Assembly: GCF_002833405.1 (NCBI RefSeq)
Contig: NZ_CP025135.1
Location: forward strand, 3,314,541-3,378,540
Reading direction: 5' to 3'
Source: Planococcus sp. MB-3u-03
GTDB lineage: Bacteria > Bacillota > Bacilli > Bacillales_A > Planococcaceae
Length of the DNA: 64,000 nt
The position numbers and the translations under genes are program-made. Shown one piece after another: positions 8,406-17,878 of this stretch (the stretch's first letter is position 1; every line of letters starts with the position of its first letter). Below the pieces are notes generated by a model, which was given only the letters and a program-made list of their open reading frames with translations, searched no databases and had not been told where the DNA came from.

Positions 8406-9593
8406 CTATTCCAACTCTTCCTCCGCCAATAACTTAAACCCTTCCACGACCGTATCCTCTTCAACTTCGATCAGGATGCAGCGCCGGCCATTGTAATTGA
8501 CTTGTTTGACGTAACGTAAGTCTTCGGGGCCGATCTTGATTTCCGCGACTTTCGTGTTGATCTTGATCGATTTGGCCCCGTATTTCGGCACGATGTGGCT
8601 CGCTTTCATCTCGTACTGGCGGTCATCGGTCACTTGCTGGAAAGCCTGTTCCACTTTCTCCGTGCTGATGTCTTTGATGCCGCTCGCCTTCAAGACGCGC
8701 TCGACTTCCTTGGAATCCAGCATCGGTGCCGGCTCGTCCTCGTCTTCCGCTTCCACTTCAAGCATGCTGTTGATCTCGTCGTAGACACCCGCGAGCGTTC
8801 TCGAATTGACCTCATCGCCGATGACGTGCTTAACGATTTCTTCGAACACCACTTTATCGTCTTCTGCGGTGGTGATTTCGTCGCCGTTCAGCACGTTTTC
8901 GATAAACTGGAAATCCGGCTTATTGGCTTTCGCCGCTGAATACAAAATGCGGTTGACGTCTGCTGCATTGTTCGTGAAGCTCGGGAACAAGAACCCACCA
9001 ACCGGAGACGACAGCTTAATGACCGGATCCGCCATGATATTCGACTTGAATTCCTTTTCGATAAAATCAAACACCAGCGACGATTTCGGCAGCTCGGTCT
9101 GGTTCATGCTGCTGAGGACGAACGGCGTCGTGTACACTTCGTCGCGCATTGCGGCTTCCGTCTCATCGGGCTCGCGCTTCGTCGTCTTGAAATACGTGCC
9201 GCGGATGAAGGTGATGACCATGTCCTTCTCGTATGGCGTTTCTTCGACCATCTTCAAAGCGACGCGCTGCATATTGTCTTTCCAGCCTTCTGCATCGTCC
9301 GCATGAAGCCCTTCGTACAACAAATGCTGCGTATGGTCGGCTTGCCCTTCTTCCGGGCGCTGGAACTTCACTTCGAACAGCTTGATGTCGAGCTTGCCCG
9401 CGAGCACTTTCTTGAAATTGGCCAAAAACAGCTCTTGCTGCTCCCGGTCGAGCAAGGAAAACGAACGGCTCTCCTCGTGAAATATTTCACTTGTGTCCTG
9501 CTTGATATATACGTTGTAAATTTCGGCGATTTTCAGTAAATCCGTCTCCAGCTTGAACTGCTTGCGGATCTCGGCAATATCTTTTTTGTTCAT
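8406..9593 (-). CDS. DUF4317 family protein
   Basis: Soluble 395-aa protein of unknown function. Its N-terminus MNKKDIAEIRKQFKL and the block SEIFHEESRSFSLLDREQQE are characteristic of DUF4317 proteins of Firmicutes. No signal peptide, membrane segment or known catalytic motif is visible, and the C-terminal third is rich in charged residues. ATG 9593 is chosen because the 41 residues before it in the open frame are unlike the family. A weak GGAG lies 12 nt upstream. It stands alone between hairpins and its neighbours give no functional clue. Confidence 0.8.
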   Translation of the reverse strand: MNKKDIAEIRKQFKLETDLLKIAEIYNVYIKQDTSEIFHEESRSFSLLDREQQELFLANFKKVLAGKLDIKLFEVKFQRPEEGQADHTQHLLYEGLHADDAEGWKDNMQRVALKMVEETPYEKDMVITFIRGTYFKTTKREPDETEAAMRDEVYTTPFVLSSMNQTELPKSSLVFDFIEKEFKSNIMADPVIKLSSPVGGFLFPSFTNNAADVNRILYSAAKANKPDFQFIENVLNGDEITTAEDDKVVFEEIVKHVIGDEVNSRTLAGVYDEINSMLEVEAEDEDEPAPMLDSKEVERVLKASGIKDISTEKVEQAFQQVTDDRQYEMKASHIVPKYGAKSIKINTKVAEIKIGPEDLRYVKQVNYNGRRCILIEVEEDTVVEGFKLLAEEELE

Positions 9594-9847
9594 CTCTATT
9601 TCCAACTCCCAGCTAATAAAATCCATGTTTCTGCAAAAAAAGAGCATCGAAAGCCTGCGCTTTTGACACTGCTCCATTATACCAGTTGAAGGGGGATGCA
9701 TGTACGATGCCTGCACGAATGGCTGGCCCGCAATTCAGAAACCGCCTTTCACACAGCAGCTTTGGCAGAAATCATTTGGATCTCCTGCGCAATAAGCTAT
9801 GATGTCTGGAAGGCGGATCAACAAGAAACCAATGTGGAGTGAGGAGC

Positions 9848-11233
9848 ATGCAGAATATGGGCAAACGAATTGAGCATGAAATCTTATGGCAAGTCAAAAC
9901 AGGCGACGAACCGATCTATTCCACTCCCATCTTCGCCATTTTCAGCAAGGGCCAGCGAGTCGTCATCTATCAATCCTGGGATTGGTATATCTACGTCCGA
10001 GAAGTGGAAACCGGGCGATTGGTTTGGCGCTATCTCTTCGGCGCGCCGAATTACGGGCGCCCTCAAGCTGCGGATGTGGACGGCGATGGCAAAATCGAAA
10101 TTTTTGGCGCTTCCCACGATGGCCATGTTTACTGCTTGAATGAACAAGGCGAAAGGATTTGGTTCCACTCAAATCTCTATTACCGGGAAGGCAACGGCCA
10201 AGTCACTTCGGCAAGCGAATGGGGAATCACCGATTCAACGAAAGAGTGGGCAGCCAATTCTTTCCTGAGGATGGATGGCAACCACGCCGAGCTCGCTATT
10301 GTTTCCGGAACCGGCGCAGGGCAAAGGCGGAAAATCAGCGGAGTCGAAACGGATACCCTTTGGATCGAAGAAGCGTTCGATACCTTGCCCGATGCCACAT
10401 CGACTTACGAGATCCACCCTTTTCACGAATCCGATGTGTATTACCAGCATGCCGGCCAGCTGGTGAAAGAGCCGGATGCTTGGTACCTGTATACAACTTC
10501 CTTCGATAATCAATGCGTCAAACTGAAAGCAAGCACGGGGGAATTGATATGGAAATTCAGCTCGCTCGAACAGAACGAACCGTTTCCAGCAGTCGTGGAT
10601 ATCGATGGGGACGGAAAACTCGAATGCCTCTTCAATAGCATCGATGAGCATGTCTATTGCCTGGACGCAGAAACCGGGTCGCTGAAATGGCACAACCATG
10701 CCGGATTTGGCATCGACTGTTTCGGGAGCTATGCGGATATGGATAATGACGGAGTGATGGAATACATCATCAACGGCCGCGGCGGCAGGACGCTTTACCT
10801 GGACGGCGTAACCGGCGAGACGAAATACAAATCGACGGATTGGTCGGTTTGGGCGACTAGCGAAACCAATTCAAGAGCGACAGTCTTCCATTACGAACCG
10901 GGCCAAAAAGCGGTGGTGTTCGGCGGCTTGGCGGGATTCGTCTATTGCTTGGACGGCCAGGCAAATACCATTTGGCGGACATTTCTCGCTGCGAATATGC
11001 GCGGGTCGACAAGTGTCTTGGATATCAATTCAGACGGAGAGCAGGAAATTCTGGTCCCTGATATGATGGGCACCTTGACGATTCTCGATCAATACGGGAA
11101 AGAAATCGGCCAAGTTCACGTCAAGGGCGGCATTGAAGGCACGCCGCTTGCCGGTGATTTGGACGGAGACGGGAAAACTGAAGTATTGTTGACGAGCCTT
11201 GACGGCTATGTGAGCCTAAGCCGATTCAGATGA
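9848..11233 (+). CDS. FG-GAP/PQQ-like beta-propeller repeat protein
   Basis: Predicted seven- or eight-bladed beta-propeller of 461 aa. Calcium-loop motifs recur at near-regular spacing: DVDGDGKIEIFG, DIDGDGKLECLF, DMDNDGVMEYII, DINSDGEQEILV and DLDGDGKTEVLL. They alternate with PQQ-like strands such as HVYCLNEQGERIW and HVYCLDAETGSLKW. No signal peptide or membrane anchor is seen, which is unusual because most such proteins are exported. GGAG at 9836 supports ATG 9848, but ATG 9857 is also possible. It is monocistronic and ends at a very strong hairpin. Function unknown, perhaps protein or polysaccharide binding. Confidence 0.75.
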   Translation: MQNMGKRIEHEILWQVKTGDEPIYSTPIFAIFSKGQRVVIYQSWDWYIYVREVETGRLVWRYLFGAPNYGRPQAADVDGDGKIEIFGASHDGHVYCLNEQGERIWFHSNLYYREGNGQVTSASEWGITDSTKEWAANSFLRMDGNHAELAIVSGTGAGQRRKISGVETDTLWIEEAFDTLPDATSTYEIHPFHESDVYYQHAGQLVKEPDAWYLYTTSFDNQCVKLKASTGELIWKFSSLEQNEPFPAVVDIDGDGKLECLFNSIDEHVYCLDAETGSLKWHNHAGFGIDCFGSYADMDNDGVMEYIINGRGGRTLYLDGVTGETKYKSTDWSVWATSETNSRATVFHYEPGQKAVVFGGLAGFVYCLDGQANTIWRTFLAANMRGSTSVLDINSDGEQEILVPDMMGTLTILDQYGKEIGQVHVKGGIEGTPLAGDLDGDGKTEVLLTSLDGYVSLSRFR

Positions 11234-11270
11234 ATATCAGATCTTTCCTATTGAATAGTCATTCATATTA

Positions 11271-11316
11271 AATAGCCTGGACCCGACAGCCACTCGGGTC
11301 CAGGCTATTTCCGTTT
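11271..11316 (+). terminator. Terminator after the beta-propeller gene
   Basis: A perfect 16-bp stem (AATAGCCTGGACCCGA and its complement) with a 7-nt loop is followed by T-rich sequence. Confidence 0.85.
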
Positions 11317-11477
11317 TTACCATTGATATTTGGCTGCTTTTTTATCGATAAAGCATCGACGCATGAAGTGATTCGATATAAAAAGGACATTAAATTGATA
11401 ATATTTTATTTTAAATGAATAAATAGTAATCATATTTACCTATTTGTAAATTAAATATTAATTATTACGAAATCTTA

Positions 11478-11507
11478 TTGACACTTTACGACCATGAAAG
11501 TTATACT
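11478..11507 (+). promoter_or_regulatory. Predicted promoter of the icaADB-like operon
   Basis: TTGACA at 11478-11483 and TATACT at 11502-11507 are 18 bp apart. The surrounding 11320-11560 is strongly AT-rich. The promoter overlaps an in-frame ATG at 11494, which rules that codon out as the start of the next gene. Confidence 0.65.
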
Positions 11508-11565
11508 CACAACTAAATTATTTAAATATTTGATAAAATCAAACATTTTTGTTAGGAGGCGCATC

Positions 11566-12825
11566 ATGGATTTTTCACAACTTTTATCTGGACCTTATAG
11601 TTTCATCACTGGATATGTTTTTGTGTATCCCTTCGCAATGGCCTTGTTTTGGATAGCCGGTTCTATCCTTTTCCTCAGGACTAAAGAGTTAAAAAGCGAG
11701 CCTTTGGATATTGAAGCATTCGACTGGCCCATGATCAGTATATTGGTTCCTTGCTATAACGAAGAGGAAACCATCGAAGAAACGGTCCGCAACTTGGTTG
11801 GGCTGTCTTATCCGAAAAAAGAAATCATTTTAATTAATGACGGCTCTAAAGACGGGACGAGCGATATCCTCAGGAGATTGTCGGAGCAGTACGGCGACGT
11901 GCGGGCTATCCAGCTGCATGAAAACCGCGGCAAGGCGAACGCGTTGCAAGTCGGCTTGTTCGCTTCTAGAGCCGAATACCTCGTATGTGTCGATTCGGAT
12001 GCCATGCTGGCCGATACCGCTCCTTATTATTTGATCCATCAGTTCTTCAAGCAAGGAGAACGGGTCGGCGCTGTCACCGGCAACCCCACGATCCGCAACC
12101 GCAACAATTTGCTGAGCCGGATGCAGCTGGTCGAATACGCTTCGATCATCGGGGCTATCAAGCGGACGCAAAGGCTACTCGGAAAAGTGATGACCGTTTC
12201 CGGCGTCGTCGTTGCCTACCGCAAAAAAGCACTCGTCGATGTCGGCTTATGGGACCGCGACATGATCACTGAAGACATCGCGGTCAGCTGGAAACTCCAA
12301 AAGCGTTTCTGGGATATCCGCTATGAACCCCGTGCGCTGTGCTGGATGCTGGTGCCAGAAACAGTATCGGGCATTTGGAAACAACGGGTTCGCTGGGCGC
12401 AAGGCGGGCAGGAAGTCATCCTGCGCCATTGGAAAGTATTGTTCAACTGGAAACAACGCAGAATCTGGCTTGTGTATCTCGAGCAATGGTTCAGCATCCT
12501 ATGGGCTTTCTGCTGGCTGTTCATCACGCTATTGTTATTGTTCACGGCTACTACGCTGCAGGAAATGCTGTTCTGGTTCACCTTCAGTTCCTTCGCCTTG
12601 GTGTTCATCAGCCTCATTCAATTATTCATCGCCCTGTCCATCGACTCCCGCTATAACGGGAAATTAAAATACTATTTCTGGGCCGCTTGGTATCCGGCCA
12701 TTTATTGGATGATCAATACCGCTGTCGTCATCGCAGCCATCCCAAAAACAATCTCATCTCGCCTTAAAGGAGGTTACGCAGTATGGAACAGCCCAGACCG
12801 CGGTATGAAGAAGAAAGTTTCCTAA
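11566..12825 (+). CDS. icaA: Poly-beta-1,6-N-acetylglucosamine synthase-like glycosyltransferase
   Basis: Membrane GT2 glycosyltransferase of 419 aa, the IcaA/PgaC type that polymerises UDP-GlcNAc into PNAG. It has an N-terminal membrane segment (residues 15-40). The catalytic core runs through ISILVPCYNEEETIEETV and LINDGSKDG, then VCVDSDAMLA (DxD) and ITEDIAVSWKLQ. QRVRWAQGGQEV is the QxxRW motif. Three or four C-terminal membrane helices follow. ATG 11566 is preceded by GTTAGGAGG. The end overlaps the icaD-like gene by 43 bp, showing tight coupling. Hyaluronan- or cellulose-synthase relatives are possible, but the neighbouring deacetylase favours PNAG. Confidence 0.85.
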   Translation: MDFSQLLSGPYSFITGYVFVYPFAMALFWIAGSILFLRTKELKSEPLDIEAFDWPMISILVPCYNEEETIEETVRNLVGLSYPKKEIILINDGSKDGTSDILRRLSEQYGDVRAIQLHENRGKANALQVGLFASRAEYLVCVDSDAMLADTAPYYLIHQFFKQGERVGAVTGNPTIRNRNNLLSRMQLVEYASIIGAIKRTQRLLGKVMTVSGVVVAYRKKALVDVGLWDRDMITEDIAVSWKLQKRFWDIRYEPRALCWMLVPETVSGIWKQRVRWAQGGQEVILRHWKVLFNWKQRRIWLVYLEQWFSILWAFCWLFITLLLLFTATTLQEMLFWFTFSSFALVFISLIQLFIALSIDSRYNGKLKYYFWAAWYPAIYWMINTAVVIAAIPKTISSRLKGGYAVWNSPDRGMKKKVS

Positions 12826-13283
12826 TCGTCGTCAAGCGTCCCTGGCTCTACGCCACCATCGATTTCATCTTTTCGATGCTGTGCTGGCTTTATAGTGTAT
12901 TGGTGGTCTCGTTTATCGTATCGGCCACTTTCGGCTTCAATAACATCCTGACACGGGTCATGAATTCTTCCTTTAATATGATCAATCAAGATATCCGCTT
13001 GTTCATTGCCGCAGCCCTTGGCGTCTTCCTGCTGTTCTACACATTGCTGTATTTGAATCATGTCTACAATAAAAAGAGATTCGGCACCTTAAGAAGACGG
13101 CGCTACCCCGCCCCGGCAAGCAATGCCGAACTCAAGTCGTTGGGGTTGATGAAAATAGAAGCAATCGAGAAACTGCAAAGCGAAGACTATGCCGTTTTTG
13201 AAACAAACCCGATTGTCCCTCTTGGAGGTGAGAGCGTTGATCAAAAAGATCTTTATTTGGACGACCATTATCGCATTAATTAG
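12783..13283 (+). CDS. icaD: PgaD/IcaD-like membrane partner of the synthase
   Basis: Small membrane protein of 166 aa with two hydrophobic segments (about residues 22-50 and 74-95) and a basic cytoplasmic tail (NKKRFGTLRRRRYP). This is the arrangement of IcaD/PgaD, which stabilises and stimulates the PNAG synthase. AAAGGAGG precedes ATG 12783 at 7 nt. It overlaps icaA upstream and the deacetylase downstream. Sequence identity to IcaD cannot be judged by eye, so the name rests on topology and position. Confidence 0.65.
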   Translation: MEQPRPRYEEESFLIVVKRPWLYATIDFIFSMLCWLYSVLVVSFIVSATFGFNNILTRVMNSSFNMINQDIRLFIAAALGVFLLFYTLLYLNHVYNKKRFGTLRRRRYPAPASNAELKSLGLMKIEAIEKLQSEDYAVFETNPIVPLGGESVDQKDLYLDDHYRIN

Positions 13284-14109
13284 CCTGTTTTTCTTGTCGC
13301 GGAAAGAGCTGTTCGCCGAAGCTTTCTCAGCTGACAAGCCCGCTATGTCCTTTCCGGAAAAATTGATTAGCGATGGCTGCCTCGGATTGAATTATCACCG
13401 CGTCCAAGACGATGCTTTAATCGTCAAATCAGCGCGCAGCGTGTTGCAATCCAACGAACTGGTGCAATACAGCGTGCTGAAAAGCGAATTTCAATCGCAA
13501 ATCGATGCTTTAGTCGAAGCGGGCGCCAACTTCTTGAACGAAGAGCAATTATTGAAGGCGAAAGCGGACGGCGACTTCCCGGAAAAATGCGTATGGATTT
13601 CATTTGACGATATCGACGTGTCGGTTTATGACAATGCTTTTCCTGTTTTAAAAGAAGCGAATGTGCCATTCACCCTGTTCGTTATTGCCGGGCAAGTCGG
13701 CAATAAGGACTTCAGCAACCTGGAGATGTCCACATGGGATCAGCTGAGGGAAATGAAAGACAGCGGCTTGGCTGACTTCGGCTCCCATACCTTTGATATG
13801 CATCGCTTCGAAGGCGAAACGCCTGTCTTTTTGATTCCCGGGCAAGCGGACGCATTCAGGGAAGACCTGAAAAAAAGCGTCGAAACGATTGAGTCGGAAC
13901 TGGATGTCACGGTGAAAAGTTTTGCCTATCCTTACGGCAACACCAACGAACGGGTCACCCGCATCTTGAAAGAGCAAGGCCTTGAAGCTGGCCATATCTT
14001 AGCCCCTCAAGTCATTCGGCCGGCAGATGATAATTATTGGATCAACCGGGTCATCGTCAACCAGACAACTTTCGATGACGTGCTGCTTCCTTATCTGGAA
14101 AAAAACTAA
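13237..14109 (+). CDS. icaB: Polysaccharide deacetylase, IcaB-like
   Basis: Extracellular NodB-fold deacetylase of 290 aa that would remove some N-acetyl groups from PNAG. A single N-terminal anchor (about residues 4-20) precedes the domain. Metal and catalytic motifs are VWISFDDIDVSVYDNAFP and FGSHTFDMHRF (HxxxH type), and FAYPYGNTNERV follows. The start is uncertain: TTG 13237 has GGAGGTG 6 nt upstream and places the anchor at the N-terminus, whereas the longer open frame adds hydrophilic residues. It overlaps the icaD-like gene by 47 bp. No icaC or icaR follows. Confidence 0.82.
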   Translation: MIKKIFIWTTIIALISLFFLSRKELFAEAFSADKPAMSFPEKLISDGCLGLNYHRVQDDALIVKSARSVLQSNELVQYSVLKSEFQSQIDALVEAGANFLNEEQLLKAKADGDFPEKCVWISFDDIDVSVYDNAFPVLKEANVPFTLFVIAGQVGNKDFSNLEMSTWDQLREMKDSGLADFGSHTFDMHRFEGETPVFLIPGQADAFREDLKKSVETIESELDVTVKSFAYPYGNTNERVTRILKEQGLEAGHILAPQVIRPADDNYWINRVIVNQTTFDDVLLPYLEKN

Positions 14110-14136
14110 GAGTTCAACCCGATCTCAAGCTCTATA

Positions 14137-14172
14137 AGGAAGCTCCTTTCTATAGGGGAGCTTTCCTTTTTT
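14137..14172 (+). terminator. Terminator after icaB
   Basis: AAGGAAGCTCC pairs with GGGAGCTTTCC across a short loop and is followed by six T. Confidence 0.85.
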
Positions 14173-14305
14173 ATTCAATGAATGGACTTCAAGGCCTCTA
14201 TAGTTAATTCCGGCAATCTAGCACCGGTCCCCGCTGATCTACCGGGCCGTTCCACTACCCGCTTCTCCCGCCACGCAGAAAACGTATCGTAAAGGCGGAA
14301 TGATA

Positions 14306-15402
14306 ATGAAAAATGGCTTCCACTAACAGCCACCCTCCTGCTGTCAGGCTGTTCCATGCAGTCTGCCCAGCCAACTGAGGATACAAGGAAATATGCGCAT
14401 GGCGTGTCCATCGTCGGAAATACGGTGCTATGGTCTGAAAAAAGTGGGGAGCAGCGCAAAGATGGCTGGATCCATGATATTTATAAAAAAGAAATCGGTG
14501 AAAACCAGTTCGACACACTCGTTTCCAATCCGGAAGCACAAGAACCGGTCAGCGCCAGTTCAACCGATGAAACCAGCATCATCACTTACGAGGACGGCTA
14601 TAATTCAAACAATAATGTTTCCCAGCGCTATAAGCTCTATGATGACAATTGGCAGCCATTGCATGAAGGCACCTTGCTCGACGGGGGGCATTCCGGGCAT
14701 GCAGCTTCGACAAATGCGCATCACGTCCTTTTTTGGTCCCACGGCTGGGTCAACGGCGGCGGTGTAAACGACCTCGGCTCGGGCAAGGAAGTCATCGTCT
14801 CAACCGTTTCAAATGAAGGCGAAGTTTTGCATGACATCAAACTATCGCAAGCAGATGACCGCGACAGCTGGCCGATGCTTGCCGCTTCCGACGATAATGC
14901 GCTGCTCGTTTGGCAGCAATTCAATGACGATGCCAGCGAAGCCTCCCTCCGTTTCGCTGTTTATGATCCGGTTGCAAATGAACTGACTGTCACGCCGTCC
15001 GAATTATTACCGCAAGTGAATTTTTATATTTACAGCGTCTCTTATGTGCCAGCGGCGAGCCAGTATGTCGTCGCGGCCCAGACGAATAGAGGCGGCACCT
15101 TGTTATTGCTTTCAAAAGAAGGAGAAGTCCTCGACCAAATCGATGCACCCCGCCTGGTCCGGGAAGCCGCCCCGGCCATAGAAGGAAATACATTGGTGTT
15201 CCCGCAGCTGCCCGCGAATTATTTCACCGTCCACGTTTCGGATGACCAGCTCCAGCTGAATTCTTCCGATTCATTGGATATCAACTGGGGAACGTCCGGC
15301 ACCACCGGCGTGTTCCTCGATGAACGCCATGTGTATTTTGCGACTTTGGACAAAGAAGGCTTGCAAGAAGTGACGGTGGAGTTGGACGAAGCAGCTCAGT
15401 AA
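14306..15402 (+). CDS. Unknown lipoprotein, frameshifted within its signal peptide
   Basis: The open frame from ATG 14356 lacks a signal peptide. ATG 14306 lies upstream in another frame, followed by five A. One more A would give MKKWLPLTATLLLSGCSMQS, a textbook lipoprotein signal with lipobox LSGC. I therefore place the real start at 14306 and infer one missing A or a true frameshift. The mature part (about 350 aa) is acidic with repeating beta-strand patterns (VIVSTVSNEGEVLHDIKL, NALLVWQQFNDDASEAS), suggesting a beta-propeller. I recognise no family. It follows the ica-like cluster on the same strand after a terminator. Confidence 0.65.
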
Positions 15403-15414
15403 TTCTACGTACAA

Positions 15415-15472
15415 AAATAAGGAGTCATCCCTAAGCAACTCAGGGATGACTCCTTATTTATTTTTTTCAGAC
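15415..15472. terminator. Bidirectional terminator
   Basis: An 18-bp perfect stem with a 9-nt loop and A/T tracts on both sides separates the lipoprotein gene from the converging AEC transporter gene. Confidence 0.88.
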
Positions 15473-15482
15473 ACTTGCCGTT

Positions 15483-16388
15483 TTAAAGAATCAGCAGCAA
15501 TGCCGGAATGGTAACGATGCTCGCCAAGGTGCTGACGAACATTGCGCTCGATACCATGTCCGGGTTCATATTGAATTTGATGGCCAAAAGCGTCGTCGTG
15601 GCAGCCGCCGGAGTTGCCGCAGAAATGAGCAACACCTTCGCTTCCAGCGACCCTCCCGGATACAGCCAGGCCAGCAGCACGAACGCGATCGCCGGGAACG
15701 CAGCCAATTTCAACACAGCCGCCGTCCCGATAAACTTCAGCACGGTCTTGATCTGAATCGATGCCAAGGTAATTCCGAGCAGCGTCAATAGCACCGGCAC
15801 CGCCGCCTGCCCGAGCAATCCCGTGGCATTGCCGAGCGCCTCAGGCACCCCGATGCCCGCTATTTTCAGAACCAGCCCGATCGTGATGGCAATAAATCCT
15901 GGCATACGGATGATGGTAATGAAAATCGCCTTCTTGGACACATCCGCATGATTCGAAGCATAAAAAATGCCAGCTGAATTCATCAGCAAAGACTGCATGA
16001 CGACGTAAATAATGGCGATCGCCATCCCTTCGTCCCCAAAGGCGAACAACACAATCGGCAAGCCGTAATTCCCGGTGTTCGGAAAAGCGCTCGCAAGCAT
16101 CATCGTGTTGCGGTACGACAGATTCCACCCAAACACGATGCCAAGAAGCTTAATCAGCACCGCAAATAGGACGAACAACAACACGGCAAACAGCACAATC
16201 CGCCCTAAATCCCCCAAATCCAGCGAAGACGTCGTGACGGAATGGAAAAATAAGGCCGGGCTGAACACGTAGATGCATAAATCCGACACCGGTTTCGTCT
16301 GGATGTCCATGAATCTGCCGACAAAAAAGCCGATGCCGAGCAAGATAAAGACCGGCAAAATGACATTGATGATTTCACTGACAATCAC
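15483..16388 (-). CDS. AEC family transporter (auxin efflux carrier/malate permease type)
   Basis: Integral membrane carrier of about 302 aa with some ten hydrophobic segments, from VILPVFILLGIGFFVGRF at the N-terminus to VSTLASIVTIPALLLIL at the C-terminus. The half-helix motif ASAFPNTGNYGLP is typical of AEC/MleP carriers that move malate or related anions. Two GTG starts are possible: 16388 has GGAG about 10 nt upstream, while 16397 lies too close to it. It follows the 2-hydroxycarboxylate transporter gene on the same strand by about 60 bp, suggesting a shared organic-acid role. Confidence 0.88.
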   Translation of the reverse strand: MIVSEIINVILPVFILLGIGFFVGRFMDIQTKPVSDLCIYVFSPALFFHSVTTSSLDLGDLGRIVLFAVLLFVLFAVLIKLLGIVFGWNLSYRNTMMLASAFPNTGNYGLPIVLFAFGDEGMAIAIIYVVMQSLLMNSAGIFYASNHADVSKKAIFITIIRMPGFIAITIGLVLKIAGIGVPEALGNATGLLGQAAVPVLLTLLGITLASIQIKTVLKFIGTAAVLKLAAFPAIAFVLLAWLYPGGSLEAKVLLISAATPAAATTTLLAIKFNMNPDMVSSAMFVSTLASIVTIPALLLIL

Positions 16389-16449
16389 GGCGTTCACTCT
16401 CCATCAGAAAGAGGGAAAGGATTTCTCCCCTCCCCCAAAGTTTAATTTA

Positions 16450-17757
16450 TTAAATGAAAAACGGGATAAACACACTGGCGAGTAATAAGATCAACGCGCC
16501 GCCGAGACGGGAGGAAATTTGCGCAAATGGCATCAATTCCATGCGTCTTGCCGCAGACAACACCGCGACATCGCCCGTTCCGCCCATATTCGCCATACAC
16601 AACCCTGCGGTGATCGCCGCTTCGATCGGGTAGAAGCCCATGAACTTCCCGACCACGCCAGCACCGATGACAGCACCGATGACAACCGCCAAGACGATGA
16701 GCACGTATTGGATGCTCAAGGCATTCAGCACGGCTTCAAGATCCGTATACGCGACCCCAATGCCTACTAGCAAGGCGTTGGTCCAGTTGCGCGCCACGAA
16801 CTCATACCACTGGCTCGCGCCTTCTACGATAATCTCCGGCATGACATTCGCCACTTTCAGTGCTGCCACCAAAATGATCATGATGGCGTACGGATGAAGT
16901 GGGATAAAATCACCCAATAAATTCCCTAAAATATAGAACGATACCGCAGCCAAGACGCCGATTCCCATTTTCGCCAAATCGTAGCTCGGCGTTTCTTTTT
17001 TCTCGTAATGGAAATTGCGGATCAGCTGGCCATTCCCCGTCAAGCTCGGGTATTTATCACCGATCAAATTCAATACACTCGCCAAGATGATGGCGAAGAC
17101 ATTCCCAAGTGCCAAAGCCGGCACTAAAATCGACAGGTAATACCCGGGTTCATTGCCCAGCATTTCCGAATAGACTTGAGACATCGGCACAGCGCCTGCA
17201 CCCATGCCGCCGCCCATGATTGGCATGGCGATGACGAGCACCGCTTCCTGGACGCTAAAGCCCAATACCATCCCGACTAAGGCAGCCAGTCCAACCGCTC
17301 CTGCCACCGCAGCGAGCAATGGCAAGGCATAGCGGACGCCCGCTTTCACCAGGATCTTCGATTCCATCCCCAAAATACTGCCGGTAATTAAAGCCGCAAT
17401 ATAGAAGTTGAGGAAATCGCCATCTTTCATGAATTCCGTAATGCCTGCCGTTGTGCTTTCAGGCATAAGTCCACTATAGACCATATAAGCAGATCCGAAA
17501 ATAGCGACAATCGCGCCGCCTCCGAGGAACGTGCGGACGATTGGCATATGATTGCCGAACCAGCCCAATAATTCACCAAGCACCATGGTAATGAGCAACG
17601 CGCCGATCATGCCGGCCGGCAAGTTTTCGGTGTACATCGCATAGATCGCAATCGCTGCGAAAACCCCGAACCATAGAATCGGCATATTGAAAATCGTGAA
17701 TTTGTCTTTCAAATTTCTCGCCGGCAACTGCGGCGGAACCTTATTTGTTTCCTTCAT
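16450..17757 (-). CDS. 2-hydroxycarboxylate (malate/citrate) sodium symporter
   Basis: Membrane symporter of 435 aa of the 2HCT (CitS/CimH/MaeN) family that imports malate or citrate with sodium ions or protons. There are about eleven hydrophobic segments. Signatures are FLGGGAIVAIFGSAY, PIMGGGMGAGAVPMSQVY and GLCMANMGGTGDVAVLSAA, the two reentrant-loop GGxG regions. It lies directly downstream of a DcuS/CitA-type two-component operon on the same strand. A good cre site sits 38 bp upstream of the start, so glucose repression by CcpA is likely. Malate is the favoured substrate by analogy with MaeN. Confidence 0.9.
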   Translation of the reverse strand: MKETNKVPPQLPARNLKDKFTIFNMPILWFGVFAAIAIYAMYTENLPAGMIGALLITMVLGELLGWFGNHMPIVRTFLGGGAIVAIFGSAYMVYSGLMPESTTAGITEFMKDGDFLNFYIAALITGSILGMESKILVKAGVRYALPLLAAVAGAVGLAALVGMVLGFSVQEAVLVIAMPIMGGGMGAGAVPMSQVYSEMLGNEPGYYLSILVPALALGNVFAIILASVLNLIGDKYPSLTGNGQLIRNFHYEKKETPSYDLAKMGIGVLAAVSFYILGNLLGDFIPLHPYAIMIILVAALKVANVMPEIIVEGASQWYEFVARNWTNALLVGIGVAYTDLEAVLNALSIQYVLIVLAVVIGAVIGAGVVGKFMGFYPIEAAITAGLCMANMGGTGDVAVLSAARRMELMPFAQISSRLGGALILLLASVFIPFFI

Positions 17758-17794
17758 CGTTGGACACCTCGTTTTCTTGAGCTTGCGCCATTCA

Positions 17795-17808
17795 GGTAAG
17801 CGCTTTCA
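17795..17808 (-). promoter_or_regulatory. cre site (CcpA) upstream of the 2HCT transporter
   Basis: On the minus strand TGAAAGCGCTTACC matches the cre consensus TGWAARCGYTWNCW at all but the last base. It is centred about 45 bp upstream of the transporter start. Confidence 0.65.
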
Positions 17809-17878
17809 ATGTATTTCATATTTTAGACAAATTTCAGACAACTTCTAGCTTATGAAAGTATTGGTTTTATTGTAATTA

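Noticed and set aside
8267..8464. Small minus-strand ORF overlapping the end of the DUF4317 gene
   Set aside because: It runs across the terminator hairpin, shares coding sequence in another frame, and has no ribosome binding site.
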